Assembly: GCA_038373885.1 (NCBI GenBank)
Contig: JAWZYV010002500.1
Coordinates: 620,001 to 684,000 of the forward strand
DNA length: 64,000 nt
Reading direction: 5' to 3'
Source of the DNA: Cheiracanthium punctorium
Taxonomy: Eukaryota; Arthropoda; Arachnida; Araneae; Cheiracanthiidae
The number at the start of each line of letters is the position of its first letter. Within the stretch, counting starts at the first letter, position 1. A model generated the notes under the pieces. That model worked only from the letters and a program-made list of their open reading frames with translations, made no database searches and was not told the origin of the DNA. The translations under genes and the position numbers were made by a program. Shown one piece after another: positions 1 to 10,499 of this stretch.

Positions 1-359
1 ATACAGTTTAGTTAAATGATTTATGTAAAATAATTTGCTTAGGGATTACTTAGAAATGATGCACACCCAAGAAGGATTTATATCCAAGAACAATTAACGA
101 TTTTTTTATACTAAAAACTGATATAATATCAGAAATATTTATACGTGCGTGATATAAAAAAATAGTGCGTTCTAATTTAAGCTTACAGATGTTCTAAACT
201 GATAAATATGATAGGAAGGGAGGGGATATGCAGAGCTTTTCGGGGGAGGATATATATAGTTCTAAAATTTTTGCACCTTTTTTTTAATTGATCTCTAGAA
301 TCAACGCAAATAAAAAACTACAAATGCATTGATTAACATTTTGGGAGGGGAGGATCAAA

Positions 360-440
360 CCTCCATCGGCCTTGTATGAGTACTCTGTTTGCAAGACCCG
401 GATTCAAATCCTGGACTATCAAAGCACATACAACATGCTA
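360..440 (+). repeat. possible tRNA-derived SINE head
   Basis: A pol III B-box-like string, GGATTCAAATCC, lies at 401-412, about 35 bases after a TGAGTACTC stretch that could be a weak A box. The arrangement resembles the tRNA-like head of a SINE. I see no target duplication or tail, so this may be chance. Confidence 0.22.
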
Positions 441-901
441 TATGCCATGCTCTTGCTCCTTATATCTGTTGGACCGTGTATATTGTCAATTTGTTGACAG
501 GTTGGTTAGAAAGAAACTCATACTATTGAACTACCACTTTTGCATATTTTGTTCAGTTCCTTTGCTTGACTCAGCATCATCAATCAGAGCCTTGAGACAT
601 AAAGAGGTTAAGTAACAAGTAATCAATAACACCAGGAACAGTTGCACAATTTTTCATTATTCATTTACAATAAAAAATCTGAATCGGATGTATTATATTT
701 GATTTTTTCATTTTATTTTCAGTGGCACGCTACAACACAACTGAACATCATATAAAATAAATTAAACGGGTAAGAATTTTGATATCAGTATATCTGTAAA
801 CTTAGGTCTTTCGCTCCCAAACAGTAGTGCTCCGAAATCAAAATACGATATAAAATTGGTCATGTGTGGAAGTGCATGGCGGACGAGATCTACGTACTGC
901 G

Positions 902-1056
902 GTGCTGACATTTTGGCCAGACCCTTTTGCAATTAAAGAGTCACGTAACCAGGGTTATGTGACCATCTTGCTCTGGTTTTCTCAGATTAAGATGATCAGG
1001 CCTCCGTTGGTACGTGACTCTTTGGTTGCAAAGGGGTGCATCCAAAATGTCAGCAC
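902..1056. repeat. foldback (hairpin) element
   Basis: Two arms of about 68 bases face each other around a loop of about 20 to 30 bases. The left arm starts GTGCTGACATTTTGG at 902 and the right arm ends with its complement at 1056. Both arms share TTTGCAA followed by AAAGAGTCACGTA. The block is less AT-rich than its surroundings. It looks like a foldback MITE or a long hairpin. The open frames across it on both strands are by-products of the symmetry and I do not read them as genes. Confidence 0.75.
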
Positions 1057-1177
1057 TATAGCCTGTATAACTCGCCAGCCAAGTAGAAATGTGCATGTCC
1101 ATATCTTCCTTAAGGGAACAAGGGACATTCAATATTTAAAATTTTCAATTTTGAATTTTTATTTGTAATGATATGTT

Positions 1178-1740
1178 AAGTTGTTTAACACAAAAGCATA
1201 GTTTTCTGACATAATAGTTCGCATCTATATTGGAACTAAAAATTTAAAAAATAATATTTTTTCAAATAAAAAATTGATATTTTTTTTGAAAAAAATACAC
1301 CTTCTACTCTTTTTATTTAAAATATCCCATGCGCATTCCAAATTAATAAAAAGCTATAATTTATTTAATATACACTTGCAATATATGTGTGAACATATCT
1401 GCGCATTCATTTTTATGGGAAAAGGGTAAGCCTTATAGAAAAAATAAATTCATGTGAGATATAGCTTTTTTTAAGATTTCCATCCTATTGCTACATTTAA
1501 ATTCCTATATCTCTATTAAATAACCTTTGTTTGAAAATTTAATGCACAATTATGTTCATACATGCATTACAAGTGTATTATAAAAAATTACAGCTTTTAT
1601 TAATTTGGAATGCGCATAGGATATTTTGAAAAAAATATTGAATGCACATTTATTTCTGAAAGATATTAATATATTTTTTAAAGAGTTAATTTTTTATTTT
1701 TAGTATTAATGTAAATGTAAACCTTTGTTTTAAACAACTT
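1178..1740. mobile_element. foldback MITE with long inverted arms
   Basis: The outer ends are inverted: AAGTTGTTTAA at 1178 and TTAAACAACTT ending at 1740. Inside, a stretch of about 75 bases at 1322-1396 containing CCATGCGCATTCCAAATTAA is matched in inverted orientation at 1552-1627. This makes a foldback of about 560 bp with no coding capacity. I cannot assign a superfamily because no target duplication is clear. Confidence 0.7.
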
Positions 1741-1751
1741 TACTTAAACTT

Positions 1752-2370
1752 TCAGACTAAAAATTAAGAAATGACAGTTTTCAATTTTACTCCCTTGTCT
1801 ACTTATGATTGAGCCTCTAATATTGATCAATATTAAGCTGTATTTTTCCTTTAATTCTAAATTATAATCATTAAGGTGATGGTGGGCTACGACATTATCA
1901 AAAATCCACCAAAAAATTCGGATTTTTTCTTTAATGTATTAATATTCTATGATTTTTACCGTATCTGAGACGGAAAACCGCATGTCTCTAACTTAATTAG
2001 TAAAACAGTTATAAGCTTTAAAAAATGTAAGTATCTCATAAATGGCCCTTTAAAAGTCCGAAAAAATGTCTTTAGTGCAAAATGAATATTTTTCGTAGTT
2101 CTGTGTCTTTAAAATGTCCCTTGCGACACAATTGTTGAAGAATTCTTATAAAATTCATTACAGAGACTCAAGATATATATGACTATAAATTATCTTATCC
2201 GTTTTAATTTTAGTGGTTATTAAGATTATAAAAAGTCAATATAAGTTTATAAAAACGTGAAAATTTTGTGAAAATTCAGAGTTAACTCATAAAAATACTT
2301 CCTAAAATTTTACTAATTAGTGAATCTCTAAATTAATAAGAAAATTTGTTCAGAATATATTTATGAACTA
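1752..2370. other. AT-rich, no recognisable feature
   Basis: No open frame, RNA gene or clear repeat boundary is visible in this stretch. Confidence 0.5.
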
Positions 2371-2371
2371 T

Positions 2372-3231
2372 CTGAAGTACCCGTCCTTGACGGGTTAGTG
2401 AATGCAAATTTCCAAAAAGCAAGAACTTTCGTCAGCATTGTAGGAGTACGCAGAATGGATGGAGTATGTTGCCAAAGTAAAGAAAGCGAAGTTATAATTT
2501 TTATGTATTGTTGAAATATTACAGGTTAAGAGAGTCACTAAGTAATATCATTTCATTCGCTTTAGTCGTAATTATGTGATGCGCGAACGAATATTTACGC
2601 ATATTGAAATAATTTTCGCAAAATTTCAAAATCTAATCAACATCTTTGAAAAATTGGAAGCCTAGAATTTAAGTTGTTTGACAACCTATCATGCCACCCA
2701 ATTTCGTTTCATTCCCTGCAGTCTTTATTTCGTGATGCTGGAACAAAAGTTCAGCATTTTAAAACGATTTTCGCAAAATCTCCAAATGTAATCAAAATAT
2801 TTTTAAAATTCAACGCCTATAAATTAAGATTAGCAACTACCTATCCTATCACTAAATTTCGTATCATTCGTATTAGTTGTTATTACGTGATGTTTGAAGA
2901 AATATAAACGTATTTTGACAGAATTTTCACAAAATCTCAAAATCTAATGAAAATGTTTAAGAAATTGGATACCTATAGTTTATGTTGAGCAACCATCTAT
3001 CATGTGACCCAATTTCATATCATTCGCTTTAGTCGTTATTACGTAATGCGGGAACAAAGATTCACTCAGTTTTAAACGATTTTCGCAAAATCTCGAAATC
3101 TGATCGATTTTTTAAAATTAGATGCTTATAGTTTAAGATGAGTGACCACCTATCATTTCCCCAAATATCATTTTTTCACCTTTGCAGTTATTACGTGATG
3201 TGCAAACACAAATTTACGCAGTTTGAAACGA
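2372..3231 (-). mobile_element. truncated minisatellite-bearing Helitron-like copy
   Basis: Read on the minus strand, this matches the 3' half of the larger copy at 48874-50629. It carries about four units of the same 155-bp minisatellite (the CCTATC marker recurs near 2684, 2842, 2992 and 3148). It then has the same unique tail, the hairpin ACCCGTC-AAG-GACGGGT, and stops after ACTTCAG at 2372. It lacks the CTAG end and the 5' part, so it is truncated on both sides. Confidence 0.75.
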
Positions 3232-3560
3232 TAATAATAAGGTAAAATTGAACGAAAAAAATAAAAATTGGCGAGCAAGAGACATTTTTTTGAAATTCAT
3301 TTTTTTAAATTTAAATTTTAAAAAAGTATTTTTTGACCGTTTTTTTAAGTATTTAATTTTTTCATACTTCAAAGCATATATATACAAAATTTCATAATTT
3401 TCGGTCAAAATTAAAAAAAAAATCTTTTACAACGTCCACCATCCCCTTAAAAAAATGTAAAACATTGACCTGTTTTAGTTGTTAATAAATGTGTATGAAT
3501 CTAAATTCTCGATTTCAAACTGTCTCTCTCCAAAAAGAATAACGCCCAACACACACGATT
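3232..3560. other. AT-rich, no recognisable feature
   Basis: Low-complexity A- and T-runs with no supported gene. Confidence 0.5.
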
Positions 3561-3570
3561 CCGGGCAAAG

Positions 3571-3610
3571 TATAAATATTCCTGCAGCAGCTTGAATTCC
3601 ACAGATTCAC
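3571..3610 (+). promoter_or_regulatory. possible TATA core promoter
   Basis: TATAAATA at 3571-3578 is followed about 30 bases later by ATTCACACG (3604-3612), which resembles an arthropod initiator. The downstream 125 bases are less AT-rich than the flanks. A first-exon candidate with a strong splice donor follows, which is the main support. Isolated TATA strings are common in AT-rich DNA, so this is tentative. Confidence 0.3.
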
Positions 3611-3735
3611 ACGTCCAGCGTTTCATCTTATCGATCAGTAATTAATCAAATGAAAACTATCCTTCTCAGCCCAGACACTGAAATATGTCACCTAGATTAA
3701 ACTTTATGGCTTCTGTTGCCACTCATGGGAGTAAA
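3606..3735 (+). other. possible first exon with GTAAGT donor
   Basis: Between the candidate start site and a consensus donor (AAA|GTAAGT at 3736) there is a short open stretch from an ATG at 3685 (MSPRLNFMASVATHGSK), which ends in phase 0 at the donor. An upstream ATG at 3650 opens only a 16-codon frame, so it could act as a leader ORF. I find no convincing partner exon. A cAG at 4296 followed by an open frame to a CGTAAGT at 4614 is out of phase with this exon. The protein is not recognised. Confidence 0.2.
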
Positions 3736-3739
3736 GTAA

Positions 3740-4900
3740 GTGTATTTTAATTTAACGTGTGCAGTTTAGGGACTGGAATCTCATTCAGGAACCGACGCAT
3801 ATATACGACTTCTTGATAAAAGTATCTTAAGTGAGTACGAATTTGTACAGATAGTAACGAGTTATTCTAGCGTAGCGTTTTCGTGTAGAAGGAGATAAAG
3901 ATGGATTTGCATTTAATGAATATTTGGATTATTTTCATTTTAAGCTAAAGCACTGAACTCTAATTAATCGGGTTAATCGGGCTGCGATGGATATTTACGT
4001 GACTTTAAAAATACATGGTTTAACACTAGCTTCCGTCGAAACTGTAGTGTACCACAAAAATAATAATATCTTTAAAAATATTCACTGAATTTGTTTCTAC
4101 GAATTTTTCTAAATTAGTATCAATCTTCAGAAGTTATCAATCCATAGAGAATCCCACAAAAATGAGAAGCAAGTTTATTTTACAAAAACGTAGAAGGAAT
4201 ATATATATATGATTGGCATTTGCATATAGTGCATGTAGACAGCTTACATTTAATTGCTAATTTGACATGTTAATTAATATTTTCATAAAGACGCAGGAAA
4301 ATGAATTTGAGAAGTTCTGTATGCGTCCCATTACTATTTGTAGATAATTACCTGAAAAAAAGCTTTAATTTCATAAGCATATTCTTTACTTTGAAAGTCC
4401 TTTGTTGCCTTAAGTTTGTGAAAAGTGAACAACCGATAAAACTGAAGATTTATGTACAAGAAATTTGGAGTTATAGACATTTGAATTCCAGAAGTTTGCT
4501 TTTATTAACGCATGTAAAAAGAGATCACCAGGAAATTTGTTACGTTTTCCTATATCCGCTACCTTGCAAATACTGTATTAACCATCATCTAAAAAAAAAA
4601 AATATTATTAAACGTAAGTCTTTGTAGGTGAGATCTGATAAACAATGAAAATATTTCTTAAATCGACATTTTTCTGGTAAAAATTTATTATAAAATGACT
4701 ACTACATTTCTATAATACTGTTCAATTTAATGTTTAATAGTAATACTTGTCCTTTTTCTATCATAAATATTTTTTTAAAGCTCTCCATTAATTTATTTTC
4801 ATATACTGAAAATTTTGCCCTGGTAAACTATATCCATCTACTAAAAATTAAGGGAATGCAATGCTAAAAATTAAGGGAATTAATACCTGGGCTTACTTTC
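3740..4900 (+). other. AT-rich stretch with one unsupported open frame
   Basis: The only long frame is 4301-4627 (108 codons). It has a composition expected of chance reading in AT-rich DNA and no recognisable domain. A donor-like CGTAAGT sits at its end, but upstream there is only a weak acceptor without a polypyrimidine tract. I do not call it a gene. Confidence 0.35.
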
Positions 4901-4909
4901 CATCCAGGA

Positions 4910-5046
4910 AGTGTAGTGGCTAATGGAGCATTCTATCACACCTTGGATCCGAGTTCAATTCATAGCTTGGTCTTGGGTGTTAACTCCTTCGTCTCTTCAG
5001 AGGAGTAATATTGGCTCCCTACTTGGTGCCCCTGTAATAAAAATCC
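4910..5046 (+). repeat. tRNA-derived SINE fragment
   Basis: TGGCTAATGG at 4917-4926 fits a pol III A box and GAGTTCAATTC at 4951-4961 fits a B box, at the normal spacing of about 35 bases. The body that follows ends near GGTGCCCCTGTAATAAAAATCC. Only the head is diagnostic. No target duplication is evident. Confidence 0.6.
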
Positions 5047-5111
5047 ATTTTCGGGAGAAAAAACTTTCAAGGAAGTATTTTATTAATATTGAGAATTTTA
5101 AATGTTCACCA

Positions 5112-5293
5112 TATGGTTAAGGCTTTGGACTCGTAACCGGAAGTGCAGACTCGATACCGACGTATCACTAAGGGCCACCGTGTACGGGTGATGTACGTGC
5201 GCGTAAATCCGGGGTTCCGAAAGTTCTTTTGGTGATTGCTAACAGTTTCCAAGGGGTGAAATGTTCAGAAGTGTCCTCTTCTGGCAAGCAAGC
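5112..5293 (+). repeat. tRNA-derived SINE with exact target duplication
   Basis: The tRNA-like head has TATGGTTAAGGCTTTGG (A-box region, 5112 on) and GACTCGATACC (B box, 5148-5158). An ACTCGTAACC segment between them sits where the anticodon loop would be, which suggests a tRNA-Thr(CGT)-like origin. The body of about 130 bases ends in a short (GCAA)n tail. AAATGTTCACCA is present on both sides (5100-5111 and 5294-5305), an exact 12-bp target-site duplication typical of LINE-driven retroposition. Confidence 0.85.
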
Positions 5294-5305
5294 AAATGTT
5301 CACCA

Positions 5306-6240
5306 GTAATATATGTTTGTATTTCTTCAGATATTTGTCTTTCAAGATTTCCGGCTGATTTTCTTCAAGTATTTAAAAAATATCTTAAAATCATTTAAAA
5401 TTATAACAAGAATTACTTCTTAAAACATCAACGAAAAAGGAGATCGCTATGTATATGCACCTTATATTCATTAATATGACTTTGATATGATATTATTATT
5501 ACTATGATAGCGATATTTATTAACTGATAATGTACATATATTTATTCTTTTATAACAGGGTTGTTAAACCTTTTTTCAGAAAATTACCTACTATCATCCA
5601 TTAATTTCGAGAGTCTGTCCATCACTGATTCGTTCTGCAGAGTGTAATCAGGACTACAGTCATAGCTCACGCGAGATCTCAAGAGACAAACCTGCAAGAG
5701 TTCTGGGAATTTCTAAGACGAATTTAGCTAAGATCCTTGGAGAATTACTTGAAACGCCAACCTTGGATTCTCCTGGAATTCCTTTGCCTTATGAATGTCA
5801 ATAATGCTTAATTATTCTAGTTACAAAGCTTAAGAACTCACTTAGTGCATTAAGGAAATTTCAGTTATTCTCTAATTGCACTGTAAGGTAAATTCGTCGG
5901 AAATTTGAAATTCGGTTGAACTGGAAATTTTGTTATTTCTCCAAATCACTAATAATATTTGTCGAAAATCACTTAGAGTTATTTAAGATGAATTCCACGT
6001 TATTTAAAGTCGAATGTAGAACGGTGTAGGCTATTTGTCATTTGCAAACGATTAATGTATGTTTCAATATTTTAAATACATGAAAAATGCGTATTTTTTT
6101 GTTGTTTTTTTTATTGAAGAATTAAATATATTCAGATAACCAAAAAAAATTATATAGACAGAGTGAACTTTCATGCCACACGTGAGTTTCAAAAAGAACT
6201 GTATAAGTAGATTATAACATTTTTAATGAACGTTTTTAAA
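5306..6240. other. AT-rich, no recognisable feature
   Basis: Nothing is recognised until the first unit of the tandem array begins near 6240. Confidence 0.45.
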
Positions 6241-7100
6241 AATGAGTATTCTACATACATAACTTCAAATGACGAAATTTATTACATAAATCTGATTCAC
6301 AAATGATGCATTAATCATGTATACTAAACAAAGTACAATACTTTCATGCACACTATCAGATAATTTCCATTAAAAAAATTCCTATAATATCCACAACTAT
6401 TTGGCGAAACATTAAACACATTAACAACTGTGTGTGACTGACTGGAAAAGCAATTAGTTTTCCGAATTACACGGAGCAGTAATTTCTCATCCCTAGCAAG
6501 TGATAGTTATAATTTTTTCCCTTTTTTTTCCTGCATGTTTTTAGTGTTTGAAATTATTCATTTCATTCCTGATCATGGTCTAATGCAGATATAGATTTTT
6601 TTTTGATTCTCTAAATATTTATAGTGAGGCTTACTTTCAAAATTAAAAGAGTAACTGGCGAGTTCTGCTTTCCAATTGCTAGTGATGTGTTATTTCGGGA
6701 TTAAGCGTTACTGGAATGAACACGAACCAATAACAGTTCTCCTAAACTGTTCAATTCGCTTCCAGATAATTTACATATTCATTAATGCATTTTTACACCT
6801 GGTCATTTATTTATATTGCAAGGGAGGCCACTCATTATTAGTTGCTTTTTACTAAAAAAATACAGTTGTTTGTGCAAGTGTCTGTAAATTAATTTATTAA
6901 ACATGCAATTGTGCTAAGAAGAATTGAACATAAAAATATCTTTCATTTACAAAATGTTATACATTTTCACTCAAATGTATTATAATTTTAAGTATTTTTA
7001 CAACCAGGCAGGCAAAAAATAGATGCACACTTTCTAGTAAATTTAAGCAAATAAAAATATTTTTATTCATCATGTTCTCTTAAAGGGCTGTAAACGATGA
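6240..7100 (+). repeat. tandem array unit 1 (core 6404-6830)
   Basis: This is the first of six diverged copies of one unit. Shared landmarks, in order, are ACATTAACAACTGTGTG (6417 on), CCGAATTACACGGAGCAG, a TATAA-like string with a T-rich run, a GATCATGGTCTAATGCAGATA string, TGCTAGTGATGTGTTATTTC, GGATTAAGCGTTACTGG and CCAATAACAGTTCTCC. The unit continues past the core with ATGTTATACATTTT and ACAACCAGGCAGG near 6953-7010, which recur after later cores. There is no conserved reading frame. Function is unknown. Confidence 0.75.
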
Positions 7101-7980
7101 TATCAGTTCAAATAAACTGAAAATTGATTGTTTTAAATGTTTGTGCGAAATAATTCTTCAACAGCATTTCAACTAAATAAAAACTAGCATTACTTAATTT
7201 GGATGCTTCAGAACATTCTACAACTATTTAAAATGATCAGTTTCAAAAAGTAAAAAATAGTAAAAAATGAAAACTTGGAAGCACATTTTCTCTGATCGAC
7301 ATTTCTACAGACGTTCATCTATAGAAAATGCTCAATCAGCATTAATTTAATTAGCAAATAATTTTAATAAGCAGTTAATTTTCGACCATTTTTTTTTTAT
7401 TTCATAAACTTTTGTTATAAAATAACTTATAGCATGAATTCGCGTAACCGATTGCTTAGCATTTGAGTTCCACAACAAAGTAAACACGAAAAAGTGCTTA
7501 CATTACCGAATTCTTTTCCGAAATCGTCATTTAGAAATTTATTTTAAAAACTGTTGCGCATATTCTTGAAAGAATTAGCTAAATTGTTTGTCTCATTCTT
7601 TCAAGTAAAGAATAATAATACTAAAGCACGCGGAAATTTTTAATAGAATTTCAAATTACGAATTTAAATAGAAAAAAGTCATTTGAGTAGGCAGACTTTT
7701 CATATTTGCTTGTTAATCACTAATTTGATATGTATGTAGAATTTCATTTTTATGCGATCAATATGGTTTTAATGCAGATCTTTCCCTTGACTAAAAATAT
7801 TTTATACAGTAAAATGTCATACCCACTTGACTTAAAAATCAAAAATAAATATTCAAGTGACATAAAACACAAATATTTGTCAGCAAAAATTACTTTATGT
7901 ACATACAAAACAATTTATTAAATAATTTTTAATAAACTGTCAATAAATAGTTATTCTAATTAATAAGTTCAAAAACATGA
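7101..7980. other. spacer in tandem array, AT-rich
   Basis: AT-rich sequence between units 1 and 2. The 63-codon frame at 7730-7921 has no support as a gene. Confidence 0.4.
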
Positions 7981-8039
7981 AGTTTGCATATAAATCAATT
8001 TTACAAATTATAAGACATTTTTCATATATGAATGTATAT

Positions 8040-8672
8040 AACTTAAGCGAGAATATTCCACATACATAAGTTCAAGACTGCTGTTTATTAAAAAAATGTT
8101 AGAAAATTATACTGAAATTATCCGTTATATATTTTGACACGCAAATTATTAGACCACTTTCACAAAACGTTACACTACTCGATCTATCTGGTGAACCACT
8201 GAACGCATTAACAACTGTGTGTGTCATACTGGGACAGCATTTATTCTTCTGAATTACAGGAAGCACTATTTTTTAATCACGAGCATGTCCTGTAGTTATA
8301 AATATTTCCTTTTTTTCCACTCTTTTTATTCTTCCTTAGTGCCTCTAATTACCGCTCCATTCCGATCACAGTCTGATACAGATAGAGCCTTTTTTGAATC
8401 GTTAAATATTTATAGCACCCCTTCAAAGAAAAACGTAATCGGTTTGTTTTCCAATCGCTAGTGATGTGGTATTTCGGGAATAAGCGTTACTGGAAACCAA
8501 TCACAGTGCTTTTTCTAAACTGTCTCATTCGGTCCTTGAGATAGAGCACATACACACAAATGGGTTTTTATGCATGTAAATTTCTTATTATTGTAGGGAA
8601 GCAGTTTATTTTGTGATGTTATTTATCGGTTTTCTCTTATTTCGAAAAACAAGAAACACAAGAGAATAATTA
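8040..8672 (+). repeat. tandem array unit 2 (core 8187-8672)
   Basis: This copy repeats the landmarks of unit 1: CATTAACAACTGTGTGTG, GAATTACAGGAAGCA, AGTTATAAATATTTCC, GATCACAGTCTGATACAGATA, CTAGTGATGTGGTATTTCGG and AAGCGTTACTGG. After the core it has a short imperfect hairpin, TCTCTTATTTCG then AAGAAACACAAGAG. A Helitron is inserted just downstream (8703). The unit resumes at 9599 with a TGTACGTAAATTAATTTATT string also seen in unit 1 near 6880. Confidence 0.75.
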
Positions 8673-8702
8673 TAATTCTTTCAGATTGCACTATATAAAT
8701 TA

Positions 8703-9598
8703 CTAGCCGCCTCCGGCGACAAGTTGGTCCGCCATCTTAATAAATCTCTCAGATTCTGAATGGATTCTGGTCCCTGCTAACGTAAAAAAAGGAAGCCCCC
8801 TTTTATGTTCTACATAGTTTTTGAGTTCGAAATGACGGCCCTTCGAAGGCGGCACCCCGATGCGGTGCTTACCTTGCCTACCATGTCGGGCCGCCCCTGG
8901 TTACAAAAATAAGATGGTTTAATGATAAAAAACTACAAAAAGGAACTAATTATTTTCGCACTATATTAATTCTGAAGAGCTTCTAGATATATTAACCATT
9001 ATCCAAAAACGAAAAGAAAGTAAGTGACAAAATAATTAAACAAAATCTGAAACACTTTCAGATTTTAAATACGCAATAAAGTGCTATATATTAAAAGCGT
9101 ATCATAACCCATGCGTCTTCCCTGTATCATTATTCATGAGTGTGATTAAACAAAATTAAAATTCATATTTATAACATCCTTTTTCTGGATGTAATGCAGT
9201 AGAAATAGAATGGGAAAAAGCTGCGCAGTAAAATGCACAATTCGAACTGAATGAAAGTTTAAAACACTTATTCAGGTTATTCTTTATCTAAGTCAGGCGT
9301 AGCAGACGATAAAATGGCGTTTAGTCATTATTTTAGCACCATTTTACGACATTGTATAAGTTTGCGACATCTTCGACGGCTCTGTAAAATAAAAGCTCAA
9401 TTGTATTCTTTTTTTAAAAAATATAGTTTTTTCTATATTATAGGAAGTGATTTTTTTTCTCGCAAAAAAAGTAGCCTATATGTTAACTCAGGACTTTAAC
9501 TGTCTTTTTTCCAAATGTCATCGAAATCCGTCAAACCGATTCAGCGTGAAAGAGTAATAAACATACATACAAACATTGACATTTATGTATTAGTAGGA
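8703..9598 (-). mobile_element. non-autonomous Helitron
   Basis: On the minus strand the element begins TCCTACTAATACATAAATG, preceded by A. It ends with a small hairpin (CGCC-GGA-GGCG) followed by GCTAG and then T. A 5'-TC start, a CTAG (CTRR) end after a hairpin, insertion between A and T, and no target duplication are the Helitron signature. The 896-bp body has no Rep/helicase frame, so it needs enzymes from elsewhere. It sits inside unit 2 of the tandem array, so it is younger than the array. Confidence 0.82.
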
Positions 9599-9739
9599 TT
9601 CTTAGCACAAATGTACGTAAATTAATTTATTAAAAAAAGTTAATTTTGTAAAGAAGTAGTGAACATGAAAATGTTCATGTCTATCATGAAACAATTTATC
9701 AGACTACTTTCGTAAAACATTTTTAAACGTGCCTTACAT

Positions 9740-10440
9740 CTATATCACTTCAATAAGAATATTCTGCATACATGAGCTCCAATAATGCAACATCCTACTT
9801 AAGTCTGCTTTACAAGTTATACATTAATCATGAATTATTACGCTCAGTGCAATACTTTAAGTACGCACTGTCAGACAGTTTTCATAAAAATTTTCTTTAC
9901 ATATCTAGATCTACCTGCCGAAACACTGAGCACATTAACAATGATGGTGACTGATTTGAAAAACAATTAGTCTTCCCATTTACACGAAGCAGTGAGTTTT
10001 CATTGGGAGCATGTCCTAGTTAGAAATATTTCCTTTTTTCACCCTCTACTTCTTTCTTTAGTGCTTTGAATTATCATCTCATTCCCAATCACGGTCTTAT
10101 GAGATAGATCTTATTCTTTTTTTTTTTGTTTGTTTCGTTATTACATCTAGTGAGACTTTTTTTTTTCTCAAATGGTAAAGCGTGATTGGTGAGTCCTGTT
10201 TTCCGATTGCTGACGATGTGTTACTTCGAGACTAAACGTTACTGAAATGGATAAGAACCAATTAGAGTTCTCCAAAAATTGACTCATTAATTCCCAGATG
10301 GTGAATATGTACATAAATGCATCGTTAATGAGTGGAAATTTCTTTTCATTTCTGGGGGGAAGTTTGTTTTTGAGATATTTATTTATGGATTTTTTTTTTC
10401 CTGTTTAAAGTAACAAGATACACGAGAAACTCATCATAAG
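9740..10440 (+). repeat. tandem array unit 3 (core 9919-10432)
   Basis: The unit starts with an upstream segment (CATGAGCTCCAATAATGCA, then ATTAATCATG) shared with units 1, 4 and 5. The core has CACATTAACAATG, TACACGAAGCAGTGAG, GAGCATGTCCTAGTTA, AATCACGGTCTTATG, ATTGGTGAGTCCTGTTTTCC, GATGTGTTACTTCG and AAACGTTACTG. The hairpin-like tail is degraded. A mariner-like element lies immediately downstream. Confidence 0.75.
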
Positions 10441-10499
10441 TTATTTTAGAATGAAGAATATATATCCTTATTTATACAAATAAATGGATGAAAATTATC

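Noticed and set aside
866..1168. 100-codon frame and an opposite-strand 63-codon frame
   Set aside because: Both lie across the inverted arms of a foldback element and translate the repeat.
4301..4627. 108-codon open frame, with donor-like CGTAAGT at its end
   Set aside because: The length is expected by chance at this AT content. There is no domain or signal peptide pattern, the upstream acceptor is weak, and it is out of phase with the candidate first exon.
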